Assembly: GCF_014650775.1 (NCBI RefSeq)
Contig: NZ_BMVP01000002.1
Location: 434,001 to 498,000 of the forward strand
Source: Streptomyces cirratus
GTDB lineage: Bacteria; Actinomycetota; Actinomycetes; Streptomycetales; Streptomycetaceae
Direction: 5' to 3'
DNA: 64,000 nt
Made by a program: the position numbers and the translations under genes. The notes under the pieces are model-generated. The model was not told the DNA's origin and made no database searches. It saw only the letters and a list, made by a program, of their open reading frames with translations. Within the stretch, counting starts at the first letter, position 1. Each line of letters starts with the position of its first letter. Shown in pieces: positions 33,048 through 41,584 of this stretch.

Positions 33048-34205
33048 ATGAGCGACGACAGCCACGAGCACCAGAGCTTCGAGACCCGCGCGATCCACGC
33101 GGGCAACACGGCGGACCCGCTGACCGGCGCGGTCGTGCCCCCGATCTACCAGGTGTCCACGTACAAGCAGGACGGCGTCGGCGGCCTGCGCGGCGGCTAC
33201 GAGTACAGCCGCAGCGCCAACCCGACCCGCACCGCCCTGGAAGAGAACCTCGCGGCGCTGGAGGGCGGCGTGCGCGGCCTCGCGTTCGCGTCCGGGCTCG
33301 CCGCCGAGGACTGCCTGCTGCGTACGCTGCTGGCCCCCGGCGACCACGTGGTCATCCCGAACGACGCCTACGGAGGCACGTTCCGCCTCTTCGCGAAGGT
33401 CGTCTCCCGCTGGGGCGTCGAGTGGTCGGTGGCCGACACCTCCGACGCGGACTCCATCCGCGCGGCGCTGACCCCGAAGACCAAGGTCATCTGGGTCGAG
33501 ACCCCCTCGAACCCGCTGCTCGGCATCACCGACATCGCCATGGTGGCCGACATCGCGCGCACCGCCGGGGCCAAGCTGGTCGTCGACAACACCTTCGCCT
33601 CTCCCTACCTGCAGCAGCCGCTGGCCCTGGGCGCCGACGTGGTCGTGCACTCGCTGACGAAGTACATGGGCGGCCACTCCGACGTCGTCGGCGGCGCCCT
33701 CGTCACCGCCGACGCGGCGCTCGGCGAGGAACTGGCCTACCACCAGAACGCGATGGGCGCCGTCGCCGGCCCCTTCGACTCCTGGATCGTGCTGCGCGGC
33801 ATCAAGACCCTCGCCGTCCGCATGGACCGGCACGCCGAGAACGCCGCCAAGATCGTGGAGGTGCTCAAGCGGCACCCGAAGGTCACCAAGGTCCTCTACC
33901 CGGGCCTGCCCGAGCACCCCGGCCACGAGATCGCCGCCAAGCAGATGCGCAACTTCGGCGGCATGATCTCCTTCCAGGTCGAGGGCGGCGAGGAGGCGGC
34001 CGTCGCCGTCTGCAACCGCGCGAAGCTCTTCACCCTGGGCGAGTCCCTCGGCGGCGTCGAGTCCCTCATCGAGCACCCGGGCCGGATGACCCACGCCTCC
34101 GTCGTCGGATCGGCTCTGGAGGTCCCGGCGGACCTGATCCGCCTCTCGGTCGGCATCGAGAACGCCGACGACCTCGTCGCGGACCTGACGCAGGCCCTGG
34201 GCTGA
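33048..34205 (+). CDS. metB: Cystathionine gamma-synthase
   Basis: This 385-residue PLP enzyme joins O-succinyl- or O-acetyl-homoserine with cysteine. The PLP lysine is Lys205 in HSLTKYMGGHSD, YSRSANPT is the substrate loop, and ASGLAAEDCLL and VDNTFASPYLQQP are family motifs. Some homologues act as cystathionine gamma-lyase; the Streptomyces annotation is usually gamma-synthase. The ATG at 33048 has no clear ribosome site. It is divergent from the TPR-like gene. Confidence 0.9.
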   Translation: MSDDSHEHQSFETRAIHAGNTADPLTGAVVPPIYQVSTYKQDGVGGLRGGYEYSRSANPTRTALEENLAALEGGVRGLAFASGLAAEDCLLRTLLAPGDHVVIPNDAYGGTFRLFAKVVSRWGVEWSVADTSDADSIRAALTPKTKVIWVETPSNPLLGITDIAMVADIARTAGAKLVVDNTFASPYLQQPLALGADVVVHSLTKYMGGHSDVVGGALVTADAALGEELAYHQNAMGAVAGPFDSWIVLRGIKTLAVRMDRHAENAAKIVEVLKRHPKVTKVLYPGLPEHPGHEIAAKQMRNFGGMISFQVEGGEEAAVAVCNRAKLFTLGESLGGVESLIEHPGRMTHASVVGSALEVPADLIRLSVGIENADDLVADLTQALG

Positions 34206-34240
34206 CGGTCCCGGTCGCTCCGCGTCGTCGCCGGGCGGTG

Positions 34241-34495
34241 CTACCAGCCCTCCAGGGGCGGGGACACACCGCTCGGCGGCGTCACCCACGGGCGGGTCAG
34301 GGCAGCCCACACCGCGAAGGCCGCGGCCGCGGCGAACAGCACCGCCCAACCGAACCGGCGCAGCGCCCGGTAGCGGCGCAGCAGCCGGGACCCGCGAGCC
34401 GCCGCGGCCGCCGCCAGCCCGGTCGGCACCGGCGGGTGCGGGCCCTCCAGCAGCTGCCTGACCTGGGCCTCCTTGGGGTCCGGGAACCCGCTCAC
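34241..34495 (-). CDS. Small one-TM protein coupled to the sigma-like gene
   Basis: The product has 84 residues with a cytosolic N-terminus (FPDPKEAQVRQLLEGPHPP), a basic linker (RLLRRYRALRRFGW) and one TM (AVLFAAAAAFAVWAAL), ending outside. The GTG start overlaps the stop of the sigma-like gene by four bases, the layout of a sigma factor and its anti-sigma. It lacks a clear zinc anti-sigma motif. The anti-sigma role is an inference from position. Confidence 0.7.
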   Translation of the reverse strand: MSGFPDPKEAQVRQLLEGPHPPVPTGLAAAAAARGSRLLRRYRALRRFGWAVLFAAAAAFAVWAALTRPWVTPPSGVSPPLEGW

Positions 34496-34950
34496 GCCGC
34501 GTTGTCCCCGTCGGCCGCCGCGGCGCGGAGCTTGGCGAGCGCCCCGCCCCGCAGCGCCTGCACCCGCTCGGGCGGCAGTCCCAGCTGCGCCGCCGTGACC
34601 TCTTCCGCGACGCCCTCGTAGACCCGCAGCACCAGCACGAGCCGTTCCTGCGGGCTCAGCCGGGCGAGGAGCCCGGTGCCGGCGGGATGCCGCCAGGCGG
34701 TGCGGGCGTACGCGGCGCACAGTTGCCGGCGCGTGAACTCGTACGGGTCGTCCGCGCGCAGCCTGCGCCAGTGCGCGTACGTCCGGGCCAGCGCGCCCGC
34801 GAGGAGCCGGCGCGCGGTGGGCGGGTCGGTCTCCGGCTCGCCCGTCAGCAGGACCGCGACGTGCAGGAGCCGGCCCGCCGCGCCCGCGACGAACGCCTCG
34901 AACTCCGTGAAGGTTCCCGCCCGGTGGTCCACAGCCCCCATGGCCCACAT
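34492..34950 (-). CDS. SigE-family sigma-like protein
   Basis: The product has 152 residues. The N-terminal half resembles region 2 (FEAFVAGAAGRLLHVAVLLT, ARTYAHWRRLR) but is degenerate; the C-terminal half is a region 4 HTH (LSPQERLVLVLRVYEGVAEE, AAQLGLPPERVQALRGGALAKLR). It is short for a sigma factor. It is coupled to a one-TM protein gene and probably acts as an ECF-type regulator at the membrane. Confidence 0.75.
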   Translation of the reverse strand: MWAMGAVDHRAGTFTEFEAFVAGAAGRLLHVAVLLTGEPETDPPTARRLLAGALARTYAHWRRLRADDPYEFTRRQLCAAYARTAWRHPAGTGLLARLSPQERLVLVLRVYEGVAEEVTAAQLGLPPERVQALRGGALAKLRAAAADGDNAA

Positions 34951-35022
34951 AGTGCGGCCGGGGGGACCACCGCGGTCAAGGGGTGGGACGGGCCCGGATG
35001 CGCGGGGAGCGGCCCGGCCGGT

Positions 35023-35544
35023 TCAGGACGCCGGGTCGCCGTCCGCGACGGAGGCCATCAGCTCCGACAGCGACACGTTGAACCGGGTGAGCAGCGCGGT
35101 GAACGCCTCGCGCTCCTCCTCGGTCCAGTCCTGCGTCACCCGGGCCATCAGCTCCCGTCGCGAGGAACGGACCTCCTCCAGCCGCGCCAGCCCGCGCGGG
35201 GACAGCGCGAGGACCACGGCCCGGCCGTCCTCGGGGTGGGAGGTGCGCTTGACGAGGCCGCCGTCGACGAGCGGGGCGACCTGCCGGGTCACGGTGGAGG
35301 AGTCGATGCCCATGCCGCCCGCGAGCGCCTTGACGCCCATGGGCCCTTCCAGGTCCAGCCGGTTCAGCAGCAGGTAGGCGGCGCGGTCCATCGAGTTGCG
35401 GGCCTGGCCCACCCCGCCGAGGCGGGTCTGCTCCGCCCGGCGGGCGAAGACCGCGACCTGGTGCTGGAGCGCGTCGAGGAGACCGGCTTCGGCGGGTGTT
35501 TCGGCCGCCGTTGACAGGTCGGAACTGGCCGGGATGGAGGGCAT
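35023..35544 (-). CDS. MarR-family transcriptional regulator
   Basis: The product has 173 residues. The winged HTH core reads YLLLNRLDLEGPMGVKALAG, IDSSTVTRQVAPLVDGGLVKR and HPEDGRAVVLALSPRG with a dimerisation helix at each end. ATG at 35544 (MPSIPASSDL). It faces ilvA divergently with a 300-bp gap. The signal and target are unknown. Confidence 0.9.
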   Translation of the reverse strand: MPSIPASSDLSTAAETPAEAGLLDALQHQVAVFARRAEQTRLGGVGQARNSMDRAAYLLLNRLDLEGPMGVKALAGGMGIDSSTVTRQVAPLVDGGLVKRTSHPEDGRAVVLALSPRGLARLEEVRSSRRELMARVTQDWTEEEREAFTALLTRFNVSLSELMASVADGDPAS

Positions 35545-35843
35545 GGCCGTGGGCTCTCTTCGCGTGGGTCCGACAAGGATGGGGGACACAGTACGCGGCC
35601 CCACGGCGCCTCGTCCGCCCCGTACGAGAACTGGTACGGCCACTGCCGGCCGCCATGCGGAAGGTGTCCCGCATGGCGAGATATCGCCCCTCTTTTCCCG
35701 GGTCCGGTCCGGCTCTTGTCCGGGCCCGGTCGGGCTCGGGGCCGCTCGCCGCTCCTTCGCCCCCTCGCCCGTGCCGGCTCCGGCCCGGCCCGGGGCGGGG
35801 CTTCCGGCAGGGCGGGCGGGCGGGTCCCTGCGAGACTGGCGGC

Positions 35844-37079
35844 ATGAGCTACCGCGTCCCCCAGCCCGTGCCGCAGGTCATCCTCGACGATGTGCGGGGT
35901 GCCCAGAAGATGCTGTCGGGCGTCTCGCGGGTGACCCCGATGGAGGGGAGCCGCCACCTCTCCGCCCTCACCGGCTCCCCGGTCCGCTTCAAGTGCGAGA
36001 ACCTCCAGCGGACGGGTTCGTTCAAGCTGCGCGGAGCGTACGTGCGCATCGCCGGGCTGCGCCCCGAGCAGCGGGCGGCGGGGGTCGTCGCGGCCAGTGC
36101 CGGCAACCACGCGCAGGGCGTGGCGCTGGCCTCCTCCCTGCTGGGGGTGCGCTCGACGGTGTTCATGCCCGTGGGGGCGCCCCTGCCGAAGGTCGCCGCG
36201 ACCCAGGAGTACGGCGCCGAGGTACGGCTGCACGGCCAGGTCGTCGACGAGACCCTCGCGGCCGCCCAGGAGTACGCGGACCGCACCGGGGCGGTGTTCA
36301 TCCACCCCTTCGACCACCGCGACATCATCGCCGGCCAGGGCACGGTCGGCCTGGAGATCCTGGAGCAGTGCCCGGAGGTGCGGACCATCCTGGTCGGCGT
36401 CGGCGGTGGCGGCCTGGCCGCCGGGATCGCCGTCGCGGTGAAGGCCCTGCGCCCGGACGTACGGGTCGTCGGCGTCCAGGCGGCGGGCGCGGCCGCGTAC
36501 CCGCCCTCGCTCAAGGCCGGGCACCCGGTGTCGGTCGACAACCCGGTCACGATGGCGGACGGCATCAAGGTCGGCCGCCCCGGCGACGTCCCCTTCCACA
36601 TCATCGCCGAACTGCTCGACGAGGTCCGGACGGTGTCGGAGGACGCGCTCTCCAGCGCCCTGCTGCTGTGCCTGGAGCGGGCCAAGCTCGTCGTCGAGCC
36701 GGCGGGGTGCAGCCCGGTCGCCGCCCTGCTGAGCGAGCCCGAACTGTACGGCGGTGGACCGGTCGTCGCCGTGCTGTCGGGCGGCAACATCGACCCGCTG
36801 CTGCTCCAGCGGATCCTGCGCCACGGCATGGCGGCGGCGGGCCGCTACCTGTCCCTGCGGCTGCGCGTCGCGGACCGGCCGGGGGCGCTGGCAGGGCTGC
36901 TGGGGGTGCTGTCGACGGTGGACGCGAACGTCCTGGACGTGAGCCACGTGCGGACCGACCCGCGGCTCGGCCTCACGGAGGTGGAGGTCGAACTCCACCT
37001 GGAGACCAAGGGGCCGGAGCACTGCACGGAGGTCGCGCGGTCCCTGCACGGGGCGGGCTACACGGTCATCGGCGGCTGA
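35844..37079 (+). CDS. ilvA: Threonine ammonia-lyase (threonine dehydratase)
   Basis: This 411-residue PLP enzyme deaminates threonine to 2-oxobutyrate for isoleucine. Lys61 in GSFKLRGAY binds PLP; the glycine loop is VGVGGGGLAAG and SAGNHAQGVA is present. The C-terminal 75 residues form a single ACT-like domain (RVADRPGALAGLLGVLSTVDAN), so it may be feedback-regulated; the size fits the short IlvA/TdcB-like branch. ATG at 35844. Confidence 0.92.
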   Translation: MSYRVPQPVPQVILDDVRGAQKMLSGVSRVTPMEGSRHLSALTGSPVRFKCENLQRTGSFKLRGAYVRIAGLRPEQRAAGVVAASAGNHAQGVALASSLLGVRSTVFMPVGAPLPKVAATQEYGAEVRLHGQVVDETLAAAQEYADRTGAVFIHPFDHRDIIAGQGTVGLEILEQCPEVRTILVGVGGGGLAAGIAVAVKALRPDVRVVGVQAAGAAAYPPSLKAGHPVSVDNPVTMADGIKVGRPGDVPFHIIAELLDEVRTVSEDALSSALLLCLERAKLVVEPAGCSPVAALLSEPELYGGGPVVAVLSGGNIDPLLLQRILRHGMAAAGRYLSLRLRVADRPGALAGLLGVLSTVDANVLDVSHVRTDPRLGLTEVEVELHLETKGPEHCTEVARSLHGAGYTVIGG

Positions 37080-37174
37080 GCCGGCACCCCACTTGTGCGG
37101 AAGCCCGGGCGCCGCCCGCGCCCCGACCATAGGATTTCCTGAGGAAACACCTGATCCGCACAGGGAGACTCCAT

Positions 37175-38212
37175 ATGCCAGGCGCCATCTACGCCGAAGG
37201 CCTGGTGAAGACCTTCGGCGACGTACGGGCACTGGACGGCGTGGACCTCGATGTCCCGGAAGCAACCGTTCTGGGCCTCCTCGGTCCGAACGGCGCGGGC
37301 AAGACCACGGCCGTGCGCGTCCTGACCACGCTGCTCCGGCCCGACAGCGGCAGGGCCGTCGTCGCCGGGATCGACGTACTCAAGCACCCCAACGAAGTCC
37401 GCCGCTCCATAGGCCTCTCCGGTCAGTTCGCGGCCGTCGACGAGTACCTCACCGGCCGCGAGAACCTCCAGATGGTCGGCCAGCTCTACCAGATGAGCTC
37501 CAAGGCGGCCAAGGCCCGCGCCGCCGAACTCCTGGAACGCTTCCACCTCGCCGACGCCGCCGACCGCACGGCCAAGACCTACTCCGGCGGCATGCGCAGG
37601 CGCCTGGACCTCGCCGCCGCACTCGTGGTCCGCCCGCCCGTGATGTTCATGGACGAGCCGACCACCGGCCTCGACCCCCGCAACCGCCAGCAGCTGTGGG
37701 ACGTCATCCAGGAACTCGTGGCCGGCGGCACCACCTTGCTGCTCACCACCCAGTACCTGGAAGAGGCCGACCACCTCGCGCACGACATCTGCGTGGTCGA
37801 CCACGGCAAGGTCATCGCCCGCGGCACCTCCGACCAGCTCAAGGCGCAGACCGGCGGCGAACGCGTCGAGGTCGTGGTCCACGAACGGGATCACATGGCC
37901 GAGGCCCGCACCGTCCTCGCCGGCTTCGGCAAGGGCGAGACCACCGTCGAGGAACACACCCGCAAACTGACCGTCCCGGTCACCGGCGGCGCCAAGCTGC
38001 TCGCCGAGGTCATCCGGGAACTCGACGGACGCGGGATCGAGATCGACGACATCGGCCTGCGCCGCCCCACCCTGGACGACGTCTTCATCTCCCTCACGGG
38101 TCACGCGGCCCAGCCGGCGGACGCGGCGGCGGGCGACGCGCCGCCCACGGGCGCCGAACCCGCCGACGCGAAGGGCCGCAAGGGCCAGGCACGCAAGGAG
38201 GCCGTGAAATGA
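37175..38212 (+). CDS. DrrA-type ABC transporter ATPase
   Basis: This 345-residue ATPase has Walker A GPNGAGKTT at about 37-45, signature YSGGMRRRLDLA, Walker B VMFMDEPTTGLD, and the switch His in LLLTTQYLEEA. It belongs to the daunorubicin-resistance exporter class, with a C-terminal extension rich in Ala/Lys. The stop overlaps the permease start by four bases (ATGA). Substrate is not known; no biosynthetic cluster is nearby. Confidence 0.92.
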   Translation: MPGAIYAEGLVKTFGDVRALDGVDLDVPEATVLGLLGPNGAGKTTAVRVLTTLLRPDSGRAVVAGIDVLKHPNEVRRSIGLSGQFAAVDEYLTGRENLQMVGQLYQMSSKAAKARAAELLERFHLADAADRTAKTYSGGMRRRLDLAAALVVRPPVMFMDEPTTGLDPRNRQQLWDVIQELVAGGTTLLLTTQYLEEADHLAHDICVVDHGKVIARGTSDQLKAQTGGERVEVVVHERDHMAEARTVLAGFGKGETTVEEHTRKLTVPVTGGAKLLAEVIRELDGRGIEIDDIGLRRPTLDDVFISLTGHAAQPADAAAGDAPPTGAEPADAKGRKGQARKEAVK

Positions 38213-39069
38213 GCGCCACCACCTCCCCGGCCCCGCAGCTCGCGGCGCCCCGCCCGCGCGGCGGCATCGTCCAGAGCGCCAAGGACTCCCTGGTCATCGC
38301 CAAACGGAACCTCATCCGGATGTCCCGCATCCCCGAGATGATCATCTTCGGTGTGATCCAGCCGGTGATGTTCGTCGTGCTGTTCAGCTACGTCTTCGGC
38401 GGCTCGATCAGCGTCGGCGGCAGCACCTCGCCCGCCGCCTACCGCGAGTTCCTGATGGCCGGCATCTTCGCCCAGACCGTCACCTTCGCCACGGCCGGCG
38501 CCGGCGCGGGCATCGCCGACGACATGCACAAGGGCCTGATCGACCGGTTCCGCTCCCTGCCCATGGCCCGCGGCGCCGTCCTGACCGGCCGCACCCTGGC
38601 CGACCTCGTCCAGACCACCCTCACGGTGATCGTCCTCGCCGTGGTCGCCCTCATCGTCGGCTGGCGCACCCACGAGAACCTCGGCAAGGTACTGGCGGGC
38701 TTCGGCCTGCTGCTCCTGCTCGGCTACGCCTTCTCCTGGATCGGTGCTCTCATCGGCCTGTCCGTGCGCACCCCCGAGGCGGCCACCTCCGGCGGGCTGA
38801 TCTGGCTCTTCCCGCTGACCTTCATCTCGAACGCCTTCGTGCCCTCCGACAACATGCCGGCCTTCCTGCGGCACATCGCGGAGTGGAACCCGTTCAGCGC
38901 GACCGTCCAGGCGGCGCGCGAACTCTTCGGCAACCTGCCGCCCGGCTACCCGGAGCCCACGGCCTGGCCGATGCAGCACGCGGTCCTCGCGTCGGTCCTG
39001 TGGTCGGTGCTGATCATCATGGCGTTCCGGACGTTCGCGGTCCGCAAGTACCGCTCCGCGACGGCCTAG
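38209..39069 (+). CDS. DrrB-type ABC-2 permease
   Basis: This 286-residue protein has six TM segments, with the ABC-2 motif near LFPLTFISNAFVPSDNMP and TVQAARELFGNLPPGYPEP. It is the membrane partner of the DrrA-like ATPase with overlapping ATGA, forming a full exporter. A 17-bp terminator follows. Confidence 0.92.
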   Translation: MSATTSPAPQLAAPRPRGGIVQSAKDSLVIAKRNLIRMSRIPEMIIFGVIQPVMFVVLFSYVFGGSISVGGSTSPAAYREFLMAGIFAQTVTFATAGAGAGIADDMHKGLIDRFRSLPMARGAVLTGRTLADLVQTTLTVIVLAVVALIVGWRTHENLGKVLAGFGLLLLLGYAFSWIGALIGLSVRTPEAATSGGLIWLFPLTFISNAFVPSDNMPAFLRHIAEWNPFSATVQAARELFGNLPPGYPEPTAWPMQHAVLASVLWSVLIIMAFRTFAVRKYRSATA

Positions 39070-39100
39070 GCGAGGCCGGCGAAGGCGAGCCCCTCGGACG

Positions 39101-39140
39101 CGCGAACGCCCGGCCGGAAGTGACCGGCCGGGCGTTCGCG
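39101..39140. terminator. Bidirectional terminator between ABC exporter and greA
   Basis: A perfect 17-bp stem (CGCGAACGCCCGGCCGG and its complement) with an AAGTGA loop lies between convergent genes. Confidence 0.9.
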
Positions 39141-39166
39141 CATCCCGGATCAAAGGGAGGGGGTGA

Positions 39167-39664
39167 TCAGCCGCTGAACGGCTTGACGTCGAGGATCTTG
39201 ACGGCCGCCTTCTTGCCGTTGGGCAGCTCGTACTCGGCGTTCTCGCCGATCGACTTGCCCATCACGCCCATGCCCAGCGGCGACTGCGGGGAGTACGTCT
39301 CGAAGTCAGAGGACGCGTACTCGCGCGAGGCCAGCAGGAACTCCATGGTGTCGTCCTCGTCGCCGTCGAAGGCGATCTTGACGAGGGTGCCGGGGGCCAC
39401 CACGCCGTCGGAGGCGGGCGCCGTGCCGACCTTGGCGTTCTCCAGCAGCTGCGTCAGCTGGCGCACGCGCAGCTCCTGCTTGCCCTGCTCCTCCTTGGCC
39501 GCGTGGTAGCCGCCGTTCTCCCGGAGGTCGCCCTCCTCGCGCGCGGCCGCGATCTTCGCCGCGATCTCCGTGCGGGCAGGACCAGAGAGGTAGTCCAGCT
39601 CCGCCTTCAGCTGGTCGTACGCCGCCTGGGTCAGCCAGGTGACGCTCTCGCTCGTCTGGGTCAC
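39167..39664 (-). CDS. greA: Transcription elongation factor GreA
   Basis: This 165-residue factor rescues backtracked RNA polymerase. The N-terminal coiled coil (AAYDQLKAELDYLSGPARTE, IAAKIAAAREEGDLRENGGY) includes the acidic tip DLREN, and the C-terminal FKBP-like domain has YELPNGKKAAVKIL. It is monocistronic, with a 214-bp upstream leader. Confidence 0.95.
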   Translation of the reverse strand: MTQTSESVTWLTQAAYDQLKAELDYLSGPARTEIAAKIAAAREEGDLRENGGYHAAKEEQGKQELRVRQLTQLLENAKVGTAPASDGVVAPGTLVKIAFDGDEDDTMEFLLASREYASSDFETYSPQSPLGMGVMGKSIGENAEYELPNGKKAAVKILDVKPFSG

Positions 39665-39878
39665 GGGTGCTCCTCGTCGGTACAGGGGGACTACAAGCCG
39701 CCAGCGGCGGACGAAACCACGAGCCTAACAATTCGGGAAGAAAAGGGGGAGGACACCTTCCGTATGAAGTGTGTCATCGCCAGTCACGGAACCCCCGTGC
39801 AGGCGGTGACGGAACCCCCGCGCGCCCGGTCGCGGACCCCCCGCGCGCCGTCCCGGCCGCCTTGCGGCAGCCGCCGGG

Positions 39879-40289
39879 TCAGCCGGCGGGAGCCGCCTGG
39901 CAGCCCACCAGCTCCACCATCGTCGCGCGTCCGGTGGTCTTGAGCGAGACGACCTCGTCCACGCGCGTGTCGCGCTGCGCGAAGGTGAAATCGGCCCGGC
40001 CGACCTCGCCGTGGTCCTTGTCCTGGGAGCTGAGGGTGCACACCCCCGTCACACCGGCGTCCTTGCGGACCTCCAGGTGGACCTTCACCTCGTTCGCGGA
40101 GACGATCCGGAACTTGATCACTTCGGCGGTGACGCTCTGCCCGGCGACGTAGTCCCAGCCGATCCAGCCCACGACACCCAGCAACGCCACCCCGAGCACC
40201 GAGCCGACGATCTTGAGCTTCCGGTCCGCCCGCTCGTCCGCCGAACGGCCGTACCGGCCCTCGGGCAGTCCCTCGCGCACCGTGCTCAT
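39879..40289 (-). CDS. DUF4307 one-TM protein
   Basis: The product has 136 residues. A basic cytosolic N-terminus (EGRYGRSADERADRKLK) precedes one TM (IVGSVLGVALLGVVGWIGW) and an extracytoplasmic beta domain with two cysteines (GVCTLSSQDKD, VELVGCQ), probably a disulfide. It is divergent from mca. This arrangement is conserved in actinomycetes; the function is unknown. Confidence 0.88.
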   Translation of the reverse strand: MSTVREGLPEGRYGRSADERADRKLKIVGSVLGVALLGVVGWIGWDYVAGQSVTAEVIKFRIVSANEVKVHLEVRKDAGVTGVCTLSSQDKDHGEVGRADFTFAQRDTRVDEVVSLKTTGRATMVELVGCQAAPAG

Positions 40290-40349
40290 CGACCGATCCT
40301 TTCGAGAGGGCCCAGCGGGCCGGGGAGCGGCACCGCCGCCGGATCCCAC

Positions 40350-40387
40350 CCCAGGAATTTTCCGTCCCCCGATTCGGTCACTATAGA
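40350..40387 (+). promoter_or_regulatory. Candidate promoter of mca
   Basis: A TATAGA -10 box at 40382-40387 lies about 18 bp after a TTTTCC hexamer. The start codon follows 35 bases later. Weakly supported. Confidence 0.35.
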
Positions 40388-40422
40388 AGCCTCCGCCCTG
40401 ACGAATCACAGAGGATCCTGTC

Positions 40423-41304
40423 TTGACCGAGCAGCTTCGACTGATGGCCGTCCATGCCCACCCCGACGACGAGTCGAGCAAGGGCGCGGCCACCATGGCC
40501 AAGTACGTGTCCGAGGGGGTGCCCGTGCTCGTCGTGACCTGCACCGGTGGCGAGCGCGGCTCGATCCTCAACCCCAAGCTCCAGGGTGACAAGTACATCG
40601 AGGAGCACATCCACGAGGTGCGCGCCAAGGAGATGGACGAGGCGCGCGAGATCCTCGGCATCGAACAGGAGTGGCTCGGCTACGTCGACTCCGGGCTGCC
40701 CGAGGGCGACCCGCTGCCGCCGCTGCCCGAGGGCTGCTTCGCCCTCGCGGACGTCGAAGAGGCCGCCGGCCGCCTGGTGAAGAAGATCCGCGCCTTCCGG
40801 CCGCAGGTGATCACCACGTACGACGAGAACGGCGGCTACCCGCACCCCGACCACATCATGACCCACAAGGTCACCATGGTCGCCTTCGACGGCGCGGCCG
40901 ACACCGAGAAGTACCCCGAGGCCGAGTTCGGCCCCGCCTACCAGCCGCAGAAGCTCTACTACAACCAGGGCTTCAACAAGCCGCGCACCATCGCCCTGCA
41001 CGAGGCGCTGCTGGCGCGCGGCATGGAATCCCCCTACGGGGAGTGGCTGGAGCGCTGGAAGGAGTTCGAGCGCACGGAGCGGACGCTGACCACGCACGTG
41101 CCCTGCGCCGACTTCTTCGAGATCCGTGACAAGGCCCTCATCGCGCACGCCACGCAGATCGACCCCGACGGCGGATGGTTCCGCGTTCCGATGGACCTCC
41201 AGAAGGAGGTCTGGCCCACCGAGGAGTACGAGCTGGCGAAGTCGCTCGTGGACACTTCCCTCCCCGAGTCCGACCTCTTCGCGGGCATCCGGGAGAATGC
41301 GTAG
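40423..41304 (+). CDS. mca: Mycothiol S-conjugate amidase Mca
   Basis: This 293-residue zinc enzyme cleaves mycothiol conjugates in xenobiotic detoxification. Zinc ligands are in VHAHPDDESSKG and the HPDHIM stretch (GGYPHPDHIMTHKVT). The length and the Lys/Gln region fit Mca rather than MshB. Its TTG start follows GAGGA. The small TM gene after it is separated by 2 bases, so they are co-transcribed. Confidence 0.95.
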   Translation: MTEQLRLMAVHAHPDDESSKGAATMAKYVSEGVPVLVVTCTGGERGSILNPKLQGDKYIEEHIHEVRAKEMDEAREILGIEQEWLGYVDSGLPEGDPLPPLPEGCFALADVEEAAGRLVKKIRAFRPQVITTYDENGGYPHPDHIMTHKVTMVAFDGAADTEKYPEAEFGPAYQPQKLYYNQGFNKPRTIALHEALLARGMESPYGEWLERWKEFERTERTLTTHVPCADFFEIRDKALIAHATQIDPDGGWFRVPMDLQKEVWPTEEYELAKSLVDTSLPESDLFAGIRENA

Positions 41305-41306
41305 CT

Positions 41307-41534
41307 ATGAGCGCTACGCAGGCAGCAGTCACCCAGCTCCTTCCGCTGGCCGCCGACACCTTCGACAAGAACAAGGTGACGCCCGGGCTCCTGGGCTTCA
41401 TCGTGTTCGCCGCCCTCGCCCTCGGGGTGTGGGGCCTGATGAAGTCCATGAGCCGGCACATGGGCCGGGTCGACTTCCAGGAGGCGCCCGAGCCGGCGGC
41501 CTCCGCCGCCGCCCCGGACACCCGCAAGCCGTAG
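41307..41534 (+). CDS. Small one-TM hypothetical protein downstream of mca
   Basis: The product has 75 residues with one TM (TPGLLGFIVFAALALGVWGL) followed by a basic segment (MKSMSRHMGR) and a Pro/Ala-rich cytosolic tail. Two bases separate it from mca. It is common after mca in Streptomyces, and no role is known. Confidence 0.85.
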   Translation: MSATQAAVTQLLPLAADTFDKNKVTPGLLGFIVFAALALGVWGLMKSMSRHMGRVDFQEAPEPAASAAAPDTRKP

Positions 41535-41554
41535 CGGCCGCTGCCCCGGCCGTA

Positions 41555-41584
41555 CCGTGACCCCGCCCGGTGGCGGGGTCACGG
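41555..41584. terminator. Terminator between the mca operon and the STAND gene
   Basis: A perfect 13-bp stem (CCGTGACCCCGCC and its complement) with a CGGT loop lies between convergent genes and overlaps the STAND gene stop. Confidence 0.8.
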
